Source: Pseudacidovorax sp. RU35E (GTDB lineage: Bacteria > Pseudomonadota > Gammaproteobacteria > Burkholderiales > Burkholderiaceae_C). Taken from it: a stretch of 64,000 nt of DNA. Below are positions 1 through 8,551 of the stretch, piece by piece. The DNA lies in contig NZ_FTMY01000008.1 in assembly GCF_900156165.1 (NCBI RefSeq), positions 124,001 through 188,000 of the forward strand. Direction: 5' to 3'. Under the pieces are notes generated by a model. It saw only the letters and a program-made list of their open reading frames with translations. It did not search any database and was not told where the DNA came from. Both the position numbers and the translations under genes were made by a program. Every line of letters starts with the position of its first letter. Within the stretch, counting starts at the first letter, position 1.

Positions 1-86
1 GGAGGACAACGCCAAGGCATGCTCCGCCGTGCCTTCGCGACAGATTGCCCATTTATCGGGCAGGCTGATCCGGATGCACCATGAAG

Positions 87-121
87 AAAGCCCCTGACCG
101 AGGGGACGGTTCAGGGGCTTT
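87..121 (-). terminator. Probable intrinsic terminator after tRNA-Thr
   Basis: Two 11-base arms (AAAGCCCCTGA at 87-97 and TCAGGGGCTTT at 111-121) form a perfect stem with a 13-base loop. It lies 40 bases past the 3' end of the minus-strand tRNA-Thr gene. On the minus strand the stem is followed by a short pyrimidine-rich stretch, CTTTCTTC, so termination is plausible but not strong. It could also stop plus-strand transcription coming from left of the window. Confidence 0.6.
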
Positions 122-160
122 ATGAAGGCGGCCCGCGAGAGGCGGTACGCCGAGGTCGAA

Positions 161-236
161 TGGTGCCGCTTGTCGGAATCGAACTGACGACCTACCGCTT
201 ACAAGGCGGGTGCTCTACCAACTGAGCTAAAGCGGC
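161..236 (-). tRNA. tRNA-Thr (anticodon TGT)
   Basis: The minus strand folds as a standard 76-base tRNA. The acceptor arms GCCGCTT and AAGCGGC pair, with discriminator A and an encoded CCA (161-163). The D-loop region reads TTAGCTCAGTTGGTAGAGC and the T-loop contains GTTCGATTCC. The anticodon loop CTTGTAA lies on a CCCGC/GCGGT stem, giving anticodon TGT, which reads ACA threonine codons. It is encoded just downstream of sspB, on the same strand. I saw no duplicated 3' tRNA end nearby that would mark an integrated element. Confidence 0.95.
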
Positions 237-270
237 AAGGGGCGCGATTCTATCGGAAGGGTGATGTCGG

Positions 271-789
271 TCACTTCACGCGCTTGAGCGCTGGACGACC
301 GCCGTTCGGCGGCCGTGGCGGCTCGCCGTCGGGCGATTCGGCGCCCGCGAGCATCCCAGGCTCGGACTCCGCAGCCTCGCCTACCAGATGCATGCCAGGA
401 CGCGGCTCCGGTGTGGACTGCCCCGATGTCGGTGCCACCACCTCGCCCGCCTCGGAGGCCTGCGCGTCAAGGGGCGGGAAGGCCATGCCCTGGCCGTTCT
501 CCCGCGCATAGATGGCAACCACGCGCCCAAGGGGCACGATGATGTCGCGTGCCGTGCCGGCGAAGCGGGCCTTGAACTCGATGAACTCGTTGCCGATCTT
601 GAGCGAACTCGTCGCGTCGTAGCTGATGTTCAGCACGATCTCGCCATTCTTGACGTATTCGCGCGGCACCTGGACGGTCTCGTCCACCACCACGGCGATA
701 TACGGCGTGAAGCCGTGATCGGTACACCATTCGTACAGCGCACGCAGCAGGTACGGCCGCAGCGTCGTGGATTCGAGGGCGCTGATCAT
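271..789 (-). CDS. sspB: SspB, ClpXP protease specificity-enhancing factor
   Basis: This 172-residue protein is an SspB adaptor. SspB binds ssrA-tagged proteins from stalled ribosomes and delivers them to the ClpXP protease in the cytoplasm. Residues 1-110 form the folded substrate-binding domain (start MISALESTTLRPYLLRALYEW). They are followed by a long, presumably flexible linker rich in Pro, Glu, Gly and Ala. The last ten residues, GGRPALKRVK, closely match the ClpX-docking (XB) tail of E. coli SspB, so both ends of the adaptor are intact. It lies 35 bases after sspA, the usual sspAB operon arrangement. Confidence 0.95.
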   Translation of the reverse strand: MISALESTTLRPYLLRALYEWCTDHGFTPYIAVVVDETVQVPREYVKNGEIVLNISYDATSSLKIGNEFIEFKARFAGTARDIIVPLGRVVAIYARENGQGMAFPPLDAQASEAGEVVAPTSGQSTPEPRPGMHLVGEAAESEPGMLAGAESPDGEPPRPPNGGRPALKRVK

Positions 790-824
790 GAATCGCGCGT
801 CTTTCTCTTCCAGCCGCGCTGCGC

Positions 825-1436
825 TTACTTGCGCATCACCTTCTCGGAAGGCGTCAGCGCTTCGATGTACGCGGGACGCGAGAAGATGCGCTCAGCGTAC
901 TTCAGCAGCGGCGCGGCGTTCTTGCTCAGGTCGATGCCGTAGTAGTCCAGGCGCCAGAGCAGCGGCGCGATGGCCACGTCGAGCATGGAGAAGTTCTCGC
1001 CCAGCATGTACTTGTTCTTGAGGAACACGGGCGCGAGTTGCGTCAGGCGGTCGCGGATGTGCGAGCGCGCCTTCTCGATGGCCTTGTCGTTGCCCTTGGC
1101 ACTGCGGTTCTCGAGCGTGGACACATGGACGAACAGTTCCTTCTCGAAGTTCAGCAGGAACAGCCGCACACGGGCGCGGTCGACCGGGTCGCCGGGCATC
1201 AGCTGGGGATGCGGGAAGCGCTCGTCGATGTACTCGTTGATGATGTTCGACTCGTACAGGATCAGGTCGCGCTCGACCAGGATCGGCACCTGGCCGTACG
1301 GATTCATCACGCTGATGTCTTCGGGCTTGTTGTAGAGGTCGACGTCACGGATTTCGAAGTCCATGCCCTTTTCGAACAGCACGAAGCGGCAGCGGTGGGA
1401 GAAAGGGCAGGTCGTTCCGGAATACAGCACCATCAT
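825..1436 (-). CDS. sspA: SspA, stringent starvation protein A
   Basis: SspA is a glutathione S-transferase-fold protein that binds RNA polymerase and adjusts transcription in starvation and stress; members lack normal GST activity. The 203-residue product begins MMVLYSGTTCPFSHRCR, a thioredoxin-like N-terminal domain, followed by the helical C-terminal GST domain (for example LGENFSMLDVAIAPLLWRL). I chose the start at 1436 because this is where family similarity begins. The open frame does continue 17 codons upstream, but those codons run through a terminator hairpin (1450-1490). A GGAG lies 9 bases before the ATG. Expression must come from read-through or a promoter inside petC. Confidence 0.95.
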   Translation of the reverse strand: MMVLYSGTTCPFSHRCRFVLFEKGMDFEIRDVDLYNKPEDISVMNPYGQVPILVERDLILYESNIINEYIDERFPHPQLMPGDPVDRARVRLFLLNFEKELFVHVSTLENRSAKGNDKAIEKARSHIRDRLTQLAPVFLKNKYMLGENFSMLDVAIAPLLWRLDYYGIDLSKNAAPLLKYAERIFSRPAYIEALTPSEKVMRK

Positions 1437-1449
1437 GGCGAAAGGCTCC

Positions 1450-1490
1450 AAAAAATCAAAAAAGAGTGGGCCGCTCCAGCAGCCCACTCT
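1450..1490 (-). terminator. Intrinsic terminator of petABC
   Basis: Arms AGAGTGGGC (1463-1471) and GCCCACTCT (1482-1490) form a perfect 9-bp stem with a 10-base loop. On the minus strand it is followed by TTTTTGATTTTTT (1462-1450), a classic intrinsic terminator. It ends petABC transcription 49 bases after petC and only 13 bases before the sspA start codon, so it probably sets the share of read-through into sspAB. Confidence 0.85.
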
Positions 1491-1538
1491 GTACGTTCAC
1501 GCACCCGGCATGCCCGGGCAGCGCCGTTCGCGTTCTCT

Positions 1539-2294
1539 CTACTTCACGTCTTTCCAGAACGCCGCATTGAGACGCCAAGCAAAGACCAGCGACACCACGA
1601 GGAACAGCAACACCCACACCCCCACGCGTACACGCGTGTTCTGCGCGGGCTCGGCCATCCACTGCAGGTAATTGACGAGATCGCCAACGGCCTGATCGAA
1701 CTGCAGGGGCGTCATCTTGCCCGGCTTGACCTGCTCCCAGCCCTTGAGCACCTCGGTCTCGTGACCGTGCTGCTCCACCTTGTCATAGACCGGGCGGCGC
1801 TCGCCTTGCAGTTCCCAAAGCACGTTGGGCATGCCCACGCTCGGGAAGGCCAGGTTGTTCCAGCCGGTTGCCTTGGTGTCGTCGCGGTAGTAGGTGCGCA
1901 GGTAGGTATAGAGGTAGTCGGCGCCGGTGCCATTGTGACCTGCGCGCGAACGCGCCACCAAAGTGAGGTCGGGCGGATTGCCGCCGAACCATTCCTTGGC
2001 CTGTCTGGCATCGATGTTGGCCTTCATCGTGTCACCCACCTTTTCGGTGGAGAACAACAGATTGTCCTTGATCTGCTGTTCGGAGAGGCCGATGTCCTGC
2101 AGGCGGTTGTACCGCATGAAGGCAGCCGAGTGGCAGTTGAGGCAGTAATTGACGAAGAGCTTGGCGCCGTTCTGCAGTGACGCGAGATCGTTGGTGCGCA
2201 CCGGCGCCTTGTCCCAGGCGATGCCGCCTTCGGCCGCCAGGGCGCCCGTGGCGATGCCCAGCGCCATCATCAGCGAGAGGATCAGTTTCTTCAT
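1539..2294 (-). CDS. petC: Cytochrome c1 of the bc1 complex
   Basis: This is the 251-residue cytochrome c1 subunit of ubiquinol:cytochrome c oxidoreductase (complex III). It passes electrons from the Rieske centre to soluble cytochrome c. A Sec signal peptide covers residues 1-20 (ending ATGALA). The haem-binding motif is C51-L-N-C54-H55, and GMPNVLWEL probably supplies the axial methionine. A single membrane anchor lies near residues 220-242, followed by a short cytoplasmic tail. It is the last gene of petABC, 24 bases after petB. Haem attachment would use the ResB/CcsB system encoded at the right end of this window. Confidence 0.97.
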   Translation of the reverse strand: MKKLILSLMMALGIATGALAAEGGIAWDKAPVRTNDLASLQNGAKLFVNYCLNCHSAAFMRYNRLQDIGLSEQQIKDNLLFSTEKVGDTMKANIDARQAKEWFGGNPPDLTLVARSRAGHNGTGADYLYTYLRTYYRDDTKATGWNNLAFPSVGMPNVLWELQGERRPVYDKVEQHGHETEVLKGWEQVKPGKMTPLQFDQAVGDLVNYLQWMAEPAQNTRVRVGVWVLLFLVVSLVFAWRLNAAFWKDVK

Positions 2295-2318
2295 GGGGAT
2301 GCTTCTCCGGCGGCTCGG

Positions 2319-3722
2319 TCAGTGCGCGGCAAAGGTCACGCGCTCGGGCACGGGCTTGAACTCGCCCAGGCGGGTCCACCACGGCATGAGCAGGAAGAAG
2401 CCGAAATAGAACAGGGTACCGACCTGCGATACACGCTCGCCGATGGGAGACGGCGGCTGCACACCCAGGTAGGCCAGCACCACGAAGACGACGACGAACA
2501 CGCCATAGAGGTACTTGTGCCAGGAAGGACGATAGCGGATCGATTTGACCGGGCTCTTGTCCAACCAGGGCAGGAAGAACAGGATGATCACGGCGCCGCC
2601 CATCACGACCACGCCCCAGAACTTGGCGTCGATCGACAGCATCATGGCGCAGGCGATGACGGCGGCCACAACCACGGCGATCTTGCCGACGCGGGCCATG
2701 CGCGTCTTCCAGACGCCGAACACCGCGGCACCGACGACGCAGGCGATGAGCGCGTACATCATCTCGCTGGTGATGGCGCGCAGCATCGAATAGAAGGGCG
2801 TGAAGTACCAGACCGGGGCGATGTGGTTGGGCGTCTTGAGCGGGTCGGCCGGGATGAAGTTGTTGTACTCCAGGAAGTAGCCGCCCATCTCCGGCGCAAA
2901 GAAGATGACCGCCGTGAACACGATCAGGAACATCACGACCGCAAAGATGTCGTGCACCGTGTAGTACGGGTGGAACGGGATGCCGTCCAGCGGCCGGCCC
3001 TGCGCGTCCTTGTTGGCCTTGATCTCGATGCCGTCGGGGTTGTTGGAACCCACGTCATGCAGCGCCAACAGGTGGGCCACCACCAGGCCCAGCAGCACCA
3101 GCGGTACGGCGATCACGTGGAAGCTGAAGAAACGGTTGAGGGTGGCGTCGCTCACCACATAGTCACCGCGGATCAACAGTGCCAGGTCGGGACCGATGAA
3201 CGGGATCGCGGAGAACAGGTTCACGATCACCTGCGCGCCCCAGTAGGACATCTGGCCCCAGGGCAGCAGGTAGCCCATGAAGGCCTCGGCCATCAGGCAC
3301 AGGAAGATCGCGCAGCCGAAGATCCAGACCAGTTCCCGCGGCTTGCGGTAGCTGCCGTAGAGCAGGCCTCGGAACATGTGCAGGTACACCACCACGAAGA
3401 AGGCCGAGGCGCCGGTGGAGTGCATGTAGCGGATCAGCCAGCCCCAGGGCACGTCGCGCATGATGTATTCGACCGAGGCGAAGGCCTGCGTCGCATCCGG
3501 CTTGTAGTGCATCACCAGGAAGATGCCGGTGACGATCTGGATGACGAGCACCAGAAGCGCCAGCGAGCCGAAGATGTACCAGAAGTTGAAGTTCTTCGGC
3601 GCGTAGTACTCCGACATGTGGACGCGGTAGGCGTCGAAGGCCGTCGGGAAGCGGTTGTGAAGCCAGTTACCCAGCTTGGCGCCCGCGGGCGCGTTGGGTG
3701 AGATGTCCTTGAATTCGGCCAT
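2319..3722 (-). CDS. petB: Cytochrome b of the bc1 complex
   Basis: The 467-residue protein is the di-haem membrane core of complex III, carrying the quinol oxidation and quinone reduction sites. Haem-ligand histidines are visible as the pairs H101/H115 and H202/H217. The ef-loop motif is PVWY (residues 303-306) rather than PEWY, a variant reported in beta- and gammaproteobacteria. The C-terminal third holds further membrane helices. It begins 15 bases after petA and ends 24 bases before petC. The length is usual for betaproteobacterial cytochrome b of the unsplit type. Confidence 0.97.
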   Translation of the reverse strand: MAEFKDISPNAPAGAKLGNWLHNRFPTAFDAYRVHMSEYYAPKNFNFWYIFGSLALLVLVIQIVTGIFLVMHYKPDATQAFASVEYIMRDVPWGWLIRYMHSTGASAFFVVVYLHMFRGLLYGSYRKPRELVWIFGCAIFLCLMAEAFMGYLLPWGQMSYWGAQVIVNLFSAIPFIGPDLALLIRGDYVVSDATLNRFFSFHVIAVPLVLLGLVVAHLLALHDVGSNNPDGIEIKANKDAQGRPLDGIPFHPYYTVHDIFAVVMFLIVFTAVIFFAPEMGGYFLEYNNFIPADPLKTPNHIAPVWYFTPFYSMLRAITSEMMYALIACVVGAAVFGVWKTRMARVGKIAVVVAAVIACAMMLSIDAKFWGVVVMGGAVIILFFLPWLDKSPVKSIRYRPSWHKYLYGVFVVVFVVLAYLGVQPPSPIGERVSQVGTLFYFGFFLLMPWWTRLGEFKPVPERVTFAAH

Positions 3723-3737
3723 GGTGTCTCCTCCCGC

Positions 3738-4352
3738 TCAGGCGTTGCCGTCTTCGCCGATCAACAGGCGCGTGTCCGACAGGTACTTGTGCGGAGGAAC
3801 GGGCAGGTTGTCGGGCGCGGGCTTGTTCTTGAAAACGCGGCCGGCCAGGTCGAAGGTCGAGCCGTGGCAGGGACAGAGGAAACCGCCTTGCCAGTCGTCG
3901 GGCAGCGAAGGCTGCGGGCCCGCCTGCAGCTTGTCGGTGGGCGAGCAGCCCAGGTGGGTGCAGATGCCGACCACGACCAGCACTTCCGGCTTGATCGAGC
4001 GGTTCTCGTTCTGGGCGTACTTGGGCGTGAATTCGGAAGGATTGCGTTTGGACTGCGGATCTGCGAGTTGCGGATCGAGCTTGGGCAACTCTGCGATCTG
4101 CGTGGACGAACGCTTGAGGATCCAGACCGGCTTGCCACGCCATTCGACGGTGATCTTCTCGCCCACCTGCAGGCCGCCGATGTCGACCTCGACCGGCGCA
4201 CCGGCTGCCTTGGCTTTCTCAGACGGCTGAAAGGTGCTCACGAAAGGGATCGCTGTGGCAACCCCACCCACAGCGCCGGCACAGCCGGATGCAATCAGCC
4301 AGGTCCGCTTGCTGGCATCGACCCGTTTCGGGCCGACCGGGATATCACTCAT
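3738..4352 (-). CDS. petA: Rieske iron-sulfur protein of the bc1 complex
   Basis: This 204-residue subunit carries the mobile [2Fe-2S] cluster of complex III. The cluster motifs are C131-T-H133-L-G-C136 and C160-P-C162-H163-G-S; C131, H133, C160 and H163 are ligands, and C136/C162 would form the disulfide. The N-terminus is an uncleaved membrane anchor of Tat type, but with K-R ([10 protein letters not shown], residues 14-23) in place of twin arginine. The start at 4352 has GAGGAA upstream; the open frame extends further but overlaps the promoter region. It is the first gene of petABC. Confidence 0.96.
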   Translation of the reverse strand: MSDIPVGPKRVDASKRTWLIASGCAGAVGGVATAIPFVSTFQPSEKAKAAGAPVEVDIGGLQVGEKITVEWRGKPVWILKRSSTQIAELPKLDPQLADPQSKRNPSEFTPKYAQNENRSIKPEVLVVVGICTHLGCSPTDKLQAGPQPSLPDDWQGGFLCPCHGSTFDLAGRVFKNKPAPDNLPVPPHKYLSDTRLLIGEDGNA

Positions 4353-4396
4353 GGGGTTCCTCGATGTACTTGTGGGCTGTGCCGGGTCAACAAACA

Positions 4397-4426
4397 ATTT
4401 TAGCGGAGGGGTTTTGCACGCTTCAA
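4397..4426 (-). promoter_or_regulatory. Predicted sigma70 promoter of petABC
   Basis: On the minus strand, TTGAAG (4421-4426) and TAAAAT (4397-4402) are separated by 18 bases, giving a good sigma70-like match. The -10 box lies 44 bases before the petA start codon. It is read by eye only. Confidence 0.5.
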
Positions 4427-4591
4427 CGCGGGACACCCCCGATATCCAAGCCTGGGAGCGCGTCCCCGCAAGGGCGCACCCGACGACGCGGAAGCGGGTC
4501 GCACGCGCCGATCATCTCCGTATTTGCCCGCAGTCGACTCTCTATACTTTCATCCAAAGTGTTAACACACATGGGAAAGGAGAAACGGTTC

Positions 4592-5026
4592 ATGAGCTTT
4601 TTCAGCGAGTTCCGCGAGTTTGCGGTTAAGGGCAATGTGGTCGATCTGGCCGTGGGCGTGATCATCGGGGGCGCATTCGGGAAGATCGTCGATTCGCTGG
4701 TCGGCGACGTCATCATGCCGCTGGTGGGGCTGGTCTTCGGCCGACTCGATTTCTCCAACCTCTACGTCGTGCTCGGCACGATACCTGCCGGCGTCGCCAA
4801 TACCTTGGCCGATCTCAAGAAAGCCGGTGTTCCCGTGCTTGCCTACGGCAACTTCCTGACGATCGTCGTCAATTTCCTGATCCTGGCCTTCGTGATCTTC
4901 TTGATGGTCAAGCAGATCAACCGCCTGCGGCGCGAAAAAGCGGAGCCGGCCGCAGCCGCGTCTGCCGCGCCGCCGGAAGACATCGTGCTGCTGCGCGAGA
5001 TCCGCGACAGCCTGGCAAGTCGCTGA
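4592..5026 (+). CDS. mscL: Large-conductance mechanosensitive channel MscL
   Basis: MscL is a homopentameric inner-membrane channel that opens under extreme membrane tension to release solutes after osmotic downshock. The 144-residue protein has the typical N-terminal helix [22 protein letters not shown]1 follows ([21 protein letters not shown]), then a periplasmic loop, TM2 (about residues 75-98) and a charged cytoplasmic helix bundle. The start at 4592 is fixed by AAAGGAGA 8 bases upstream; an ATG at 4571 precedes this ribosome-binding site and is rejected. A possible -10 box TATACT is at 4543-4548, without a clear -35. The gene is divergent from petABC. Confidence 0.96.
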   Translation: MSFFSEFREFAVKGNVVDLAVGVIIGGAFGKIVDSLVGDVIMPLVGLVFGRLDFSNLYVVLGTIPAGVANTLADLKKAGVPVLAYGNFLTIVVNFLILAFVIFLMVKQINRLRREKAEPAAAASAAPPEDIVLLREIRDSLASR

Positions 5027-5099
5027 CGAGCCCCGGCTGTCCGGCCACCCCTACAGCGCAGGGGCGTTGGGCTGGCCAGGCCGGGAGGTGGCTGCCTCC

Positions 5100-6152
5100 T
5101 CAGGAGCACGCCAGGCTGCGCGCCACGCGCACGGCGGCGATCAGGCTGTCGGCCTTCGCGATGCCCCGGCCGGCGATGTCGAATGCTGTCCCGTGGTCGG
5201 GACTGGTGCGCACGAACGGCAGCCCCAACGTCACGTTGACGCCGGTCTCCACCCCAAGGTACTTGACCGGGATGAGGCCTTGGTCGTGGTACATCGCGAT
5301 CACGACGTCGAATTCGCCTGCGGGCTGTCCCGGCTGCCGACGCGCCCGCATGAAGACCGTGTCCGGCGCAAAAGGTCCCAACGCCTCGATCCCTTCGGCA
5401 CGCGCGTCGACCACGGCCGGCGCGATCAGCTCGATCTCTTCCCGCCCGAACAGTCCGCCCTCCCCCGCATGCGGATTGAGCCCGGCAACGGCAATGCGCG
5501 GCACCCGGCCGAGCATCCGCGACAGCGAGGCATGCGTGATGCGCAGCGTCTGCAGCACACCCACATGGCTCAGGCGATCGATGGCTTCACGCAGCGACAC
5601 ATGGATGCTGACGAGCACGGTGCGCAGTTCGTCGTTGGCTAGCATCATCCGCACTGGAAGCTCCTCAATGCCCACGCCGCGGAAGGCCGCGGCCTCGGCC
5701 TGTAGCAGTTCGGTATGACCCGGAAAACCGTAGCCGGCGGCGGACAGCGCCTCCTTGTGCAGAGGGGCCGTCACCATGGCGGCGATTTCCTGGCGCAGCG
5801 CCGCACGCGCCGCCCATTCGACCGCTGCGCCGGCACTGCGACCCGCTTCGGCCGTGATGCGGCCATGCTCAGGCGGCACCAGCGGCGTGCCCACCTGCAG
5901 TACCGGGATGCAACGAGGCGGCACCGCCAATGCCTCTGCCGGGCCGTCGATCTGTGCCACGGGCCAGGCCATGCCCTGCGGACCGGCCATCAACGCGGCG
6001 GCCCGACGCATCACCCCGACATCGCCGGCAACGAAGCAATCGCGCAGCACATCCGGCGCCTCCTGCCAGGCACGCACGATGATTTCCGGTCCGATGCCCG
6101 CCGGGTCACCCTGGGTGATCGCCAGCACGGAAGAAGGGGCGGACGTAGCCAT
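5100..6152 (-). CDS. pdxA: PdxA-family 4-hydroxythreonine-4-phosphate dehydrogenase
   Basis: This 350-residue protein belongs to the PdxA family of NAD-dependent, metal-dependent beta-hydroxyacid oxidative decarboxylases. PdxA acts in pyridoxal phosphate synthesis. Seen motifs are AITQGDPAGIGPEI near the N-terminus, metal-ligand regions GHTELL, SIHVSLREAI and MYHDQGLIPVKYLG, GLNPHAGEGGLFGREE, and TSPDHGTAFDIAG at the C-terminus. It lies 10 bases after the nif3-like gene, apparently co-transcribed with it and an MHS transporter. The usual Burkholderiales pdxA is, as I recall, beside surA and rsmA. This copy could therefore be a catabolic paralogue (PdxA2 or TphB-like); the exact substrate is uncertain. 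Confidence 0.85.
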   Translation of the reverse strand: MATSAPSSVLAITQGDPAGIGPEIIVRAWQEAPDVLRDCFVAGDVGVMRRAAALMAGPQGMAWPVAQIDGPAEALAVPPRCIPVLQVGTPLVPPEHGRITAEAGRSAGAAVEWAARAALRQEIAAMVTAPLHKEALSAAGYGFPGHTELLQAEAAAFRGVGIEELPVRMMLANDELRTVLVSIHVSLREAIDRLSHVGVLQTLRITHASLSRMLGRVPRIAVAGLNPHAGEGGLFGREEIELIAPAVVDARAEGIEALGPFAPDTVFMRARRQPGQPAGEFDVVIAMYHDQGLIPVKYLGVETGVNVTLGLPFVRTSPDHGTAFDIAGRGIAKADSLIAAVRVARSLACS

Positions 6153-6162
6153 GGCCGTCTGC

Positions 6163-6927
6163 TCAGGCTGGATTGTCGATGTCGATGAACTCATGCACCA
6201 GACCGAGTTGCCCGGCGACATGGGCGGCGACGGCGGGAGCTCCGTACCGCTCCGTGGCATGGTGGCCACAGGCCAGGAAGGCCACGCCCGACTCTCTCGC
6301 GTAATGGGCCTGGGGCTCGGAGATCTCGCCGGTGATGAAGGCATCGGCACCCGCTGCGATGGCGGCTTCGAAGAAGCCCTGTGCGCCCCCGGTACACCAG
6401 GCGATGCGCTTCAGGGGACGGCCGTCACCGGGAATGGCCGTGACGCGCCGGCCCAGCCGCGCTTCAACGTGGCGGGCAAGCGGCTCTACGCTCCCGAATT
6501 GCAGGCCCTCGCCGGGACCACCAAGCCAGCCCAACTCCTGCTCACCAAATCGCTGCGGCTGCACCACCAGGCCCAGTTGCCAGCCCAGCTGCGCGTTGTT
6601 GCCCAGTTCCGCATGGGCATCCAACGGCAGGTGGTAGGCGAACAGATTGACATCATGACCAATCAGCAGCCCGAGCCGCTGGCGCATCCAGCCGGTGACC
6701 CGCGCATCCTGGCCGCGCCAGAACAGCCCGTGGTGGACGAACAAGGCATCCGCGCCCGCAGCGACAGCCGCCTCGATGAAGGCACGGCTGGCAGTCACGC
6801 CTGAAACGATCTTTCGGACCTCGCCTCGCCCTTCCACCTGGAGGCCGTTGGGACCATAGTCTTTGAACCGTTCGGGGGACAACAGCTGGTCGAATGCCTG
6901 CAGCAGGGCGGATCGCGTAATGCTCAT
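6163..6927 (-). CDS. Nif3-like dinuclear metal centre protein
   Basis: The 254-residue product belongs to the NIF3/YbgI family, a widespread toroidal hexameric protein with a dinuclear metal site; its biochemical role is still unsettled. Metal-ligand motifs are visible: VHHGLFW, the Asp/His segment GHDVNLFAYHLPLDAH, and near the C-terminus CGHHATERYGAPAV. The start codon at 6927 overlaps the upstream transporter stop codon by 4 bases (ATGA). The pdxA-family gene follows after 10 bases. In related genomes, as I recall, this gene stands next to the HtrA/tat genes, so the flanking transporter and dehydrogenase look like later additions. Confidence 0.92.
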   Translation of the reverse strand: MSITRSALLQAFDQLLSPERFKDYGPNGLQVEGRGEVRKIVSGVTASRAFIEAAVAAGADALFVHHGLFWRGQDARVTGWMRQRLGLLIGHDVNLFAYHLPLDAHAELGNNAQLGWQLGLVVQPQRFGEQELGWLGGPGEGLQFGSVEPLARHVEARLGRRVTAIPGDGRPLKRIAWCTGGAQGFFEAAIAAGADAFITGEISEPQAHYARESGVAFLACGHHATERYGAPAVAAHVAGQLGLVHEFIDIDNPA

Positions 6928-8249
6928 GCGCGCATTGTCGCGGGGCGCATGGCATGCCCGCGCGCCGCCAGGGGCAGCCAGGCCAGTACGAAGCCCAGCA
7001 CCGCAAGGGCGCCAACATAGTGGGCCGGGGCCATCGAGTCGCGCTGCAGCCAGAGCGTGAGGATCACAGGCGTCAGCCCGCCGAAGATGGCATAGGCCAT
7101 GTTGTAGGCAAACGACAGGCCCGAGAAGCGCACGGGCGCCGGAAAGGCCCGCACCCCGGCGATCGGCACGGTAGCGATCGTCCCCACGAACAGGCCGACC
7201 AGGCCGTAGTGCCAGAACAGCGATGCCGTGGTGCCCGGCAGGCCCGTGTAGAACAGATAGGACGTGATGAACAGGCCTGCCCACCCGACCAGCATGGTCG
7301 GGCGCGTGCCGAAGCGATCACAGGCCCAGCCGACGGCCACGCAACCCAGGGTCAAAGTCAATGTTGCCAGCGCATTCGCCTCCAGCGCGACGGCAGCGGG
7401 AATGTGGTGCACCTTCTGGAGGTAGGTGGGCGTGTACAGCACCACCACCACGATGGCAGCGGACAGCACCCAGGTCAGCAGCGCCACAAAGAAGACCGGG
7501 CCTCGGTGATCACGCACGATGGTCTTGAGCGGCAGCTCGGCGGCCACGTTACGCCGCTGGGCCAGCTCCTGGAACACCGGCGTCTCGTGCAGAAAGCGGC
7601 GCAGATACACCGAGACCAGGCCGAACACACCCCCCAGGATGAAAGGAATGCGCCAAGCGAAGTCGCTGACCTCGGCGGGCGCATAGTGGGTGTTGATGGC
7701 GACAGCCACCAGCGAACCAAGAAGGATGCCGCCGGTGATGCCGGCCGTGAGTGTGCCCACACCCAGCCCGTAGCGCTGCGCCGGGACATGCTCGCCGATG
7801 AACACCCAGGCGCCCGGCATCTCTCCGCCGATGGCCGCGCCCTGCAGTACACGCATGAGCAGCAGCAGCAGCGGCGCCGCCACGCCGATGGCGGCGTAGG
7901 TGGGCAGCAGGCCGATCACGAGGGTGGGCACGGCCATCAGAAAGATCGACAGCGAGAACATGCGCTTACGGCCCAGCAGGTCACCGAAATGGGCGATGAC
8001 GATGCCGCCGACCGGACGGGCCAGATAACCGGCCGCAAAGATGCCGAAAGTCTGCAGCTGGCGCAGCCAGTCGGGCATCTCCGTCGGGAAGAACAGCGCC
8101 CCGATGACCGTGGCGAAAAAAACGTAGATCACGAAGTCGTAGAACTCGAGCGTGCCACCCAGGGCGGACAGGGCGAGCGTCTTGTAGTCACGCGCGTTGA
8201 GCGTGCGCGGACCGGCCTGCTGGCCGGCGGAAGGTGAAGCTGAGGACAT
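6924..8249 (-). CDS. MFS transporter, metabolite:H+ symporter (MHS) type
   Basis: This 441-residue inner-membrane protein has about 12 hydrophobic segments and the MHS-family signature of ProP, KgtP and citrate/shikimate carriers. It shows LEFYDFVIYVFFA in TM1, ARPVGGIVIAHFGDLLGRKRMF at the loop 2-3 motif, and RVLQGAAIGGEMPGAWVF. The family imports small organic acids, betaines or sugar acids with protons; the substrate cannot be read from sequence. The start at 8249 is where the family N-terminus begins, with no strong ribosome-binding site. The preceding 70 in-frame codons are Arg-rich and look non-coding. Translationally coupled to the nif3-like gene. Confidence 0.9.
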   Translation of the reverse strand: MSSASPSAGQQAGPRTLNARDYKTLALSALGGTLEFYDFVIYVFFATVIGALFFPTEMPDWLRQLQTFGIFAAGYLARPVGGIVIAHFGDLLGRKRMFSLSIFLMAVPTLVIGLLPTYAAIGVAAPLLLLLMRVLQGAAIGGEMPGAWVFIGEHVPAQRYGLGVGTLTAGITGGILLGSLVAVAINTHYAPAEVSDFAWRIPFILGGVFGLVSVYLRRFLHETPVFQELAQRRNVAAELPLKTIVRDHRGPVFFVALLTWVLSAAIVVVVLYTPTYLQKVHHIPAAVALEANALATLTLTLGCVAVGWACDRFGTRPTMLVGWAGLFITSYLFYTGLPGTTASLFWHYGLVGLFVGTIATVPIAGVRAFPAPVRFSGLSFAYNMAYAIFGGLTPVILTLWLQRDSMAPAHYVGALAVLGFVLAWLPLAARGHAMRPATMRA

Positions 8250-8551
8250 GGAAAGGCAATACAGCGGAGACGGCCGCCGGCCGGCGCGACAGACGCAGCG
8301 CGCGAAAGAAGGAGACAGCGGGGGCTTCGAAAGGCGTGAGCCGCAGGCGACCGGGTGAGCCGCGCAAGGCGCCTTCGTGGGTGGCCGGATAGGCCGAACG
8401 CGCGATTTTAGGGTTTCCCCTCTGTTTGCGAGGCCCACGGGGTCTTGTCCGACGTGGCGCACCAGTCCCGGCTACATCGCTTCGGAGACAATTCCGCCCC
8501 TGCGGAACCCTTCCGCCTTTCTTCCGTCACCGCATCCTTTCTCTCTTTTCC
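8250..8551. other. Divergent intergenic region, no gene seen
   Basis: About 300 bases separate the minus-strand MHS transporter from the plus-strand HtrA-like protease. No open frame, RNA gene or clear operator repeat is visible. A TAAAAT hexamer on the minus strand (8404-8409) could be a -10 box for the transporter, but no good -35 accompanies it. Both promoters are expected here. Confidence 0.5.

Noticed and set aside
161-236. tRNA-Thr as an integration site for a mobile island
   Set aside because: No integrase gene and no second copy of the tRNA 3' end are visible nearby; the neighbours are the normal housekeeping set.
1437-1487. Upstream extension of sspA by 17 codons
   Set aside because: The extra codons run through a terminator stem and T-run, and SspA similarity begins at the ATG pair at 1436.
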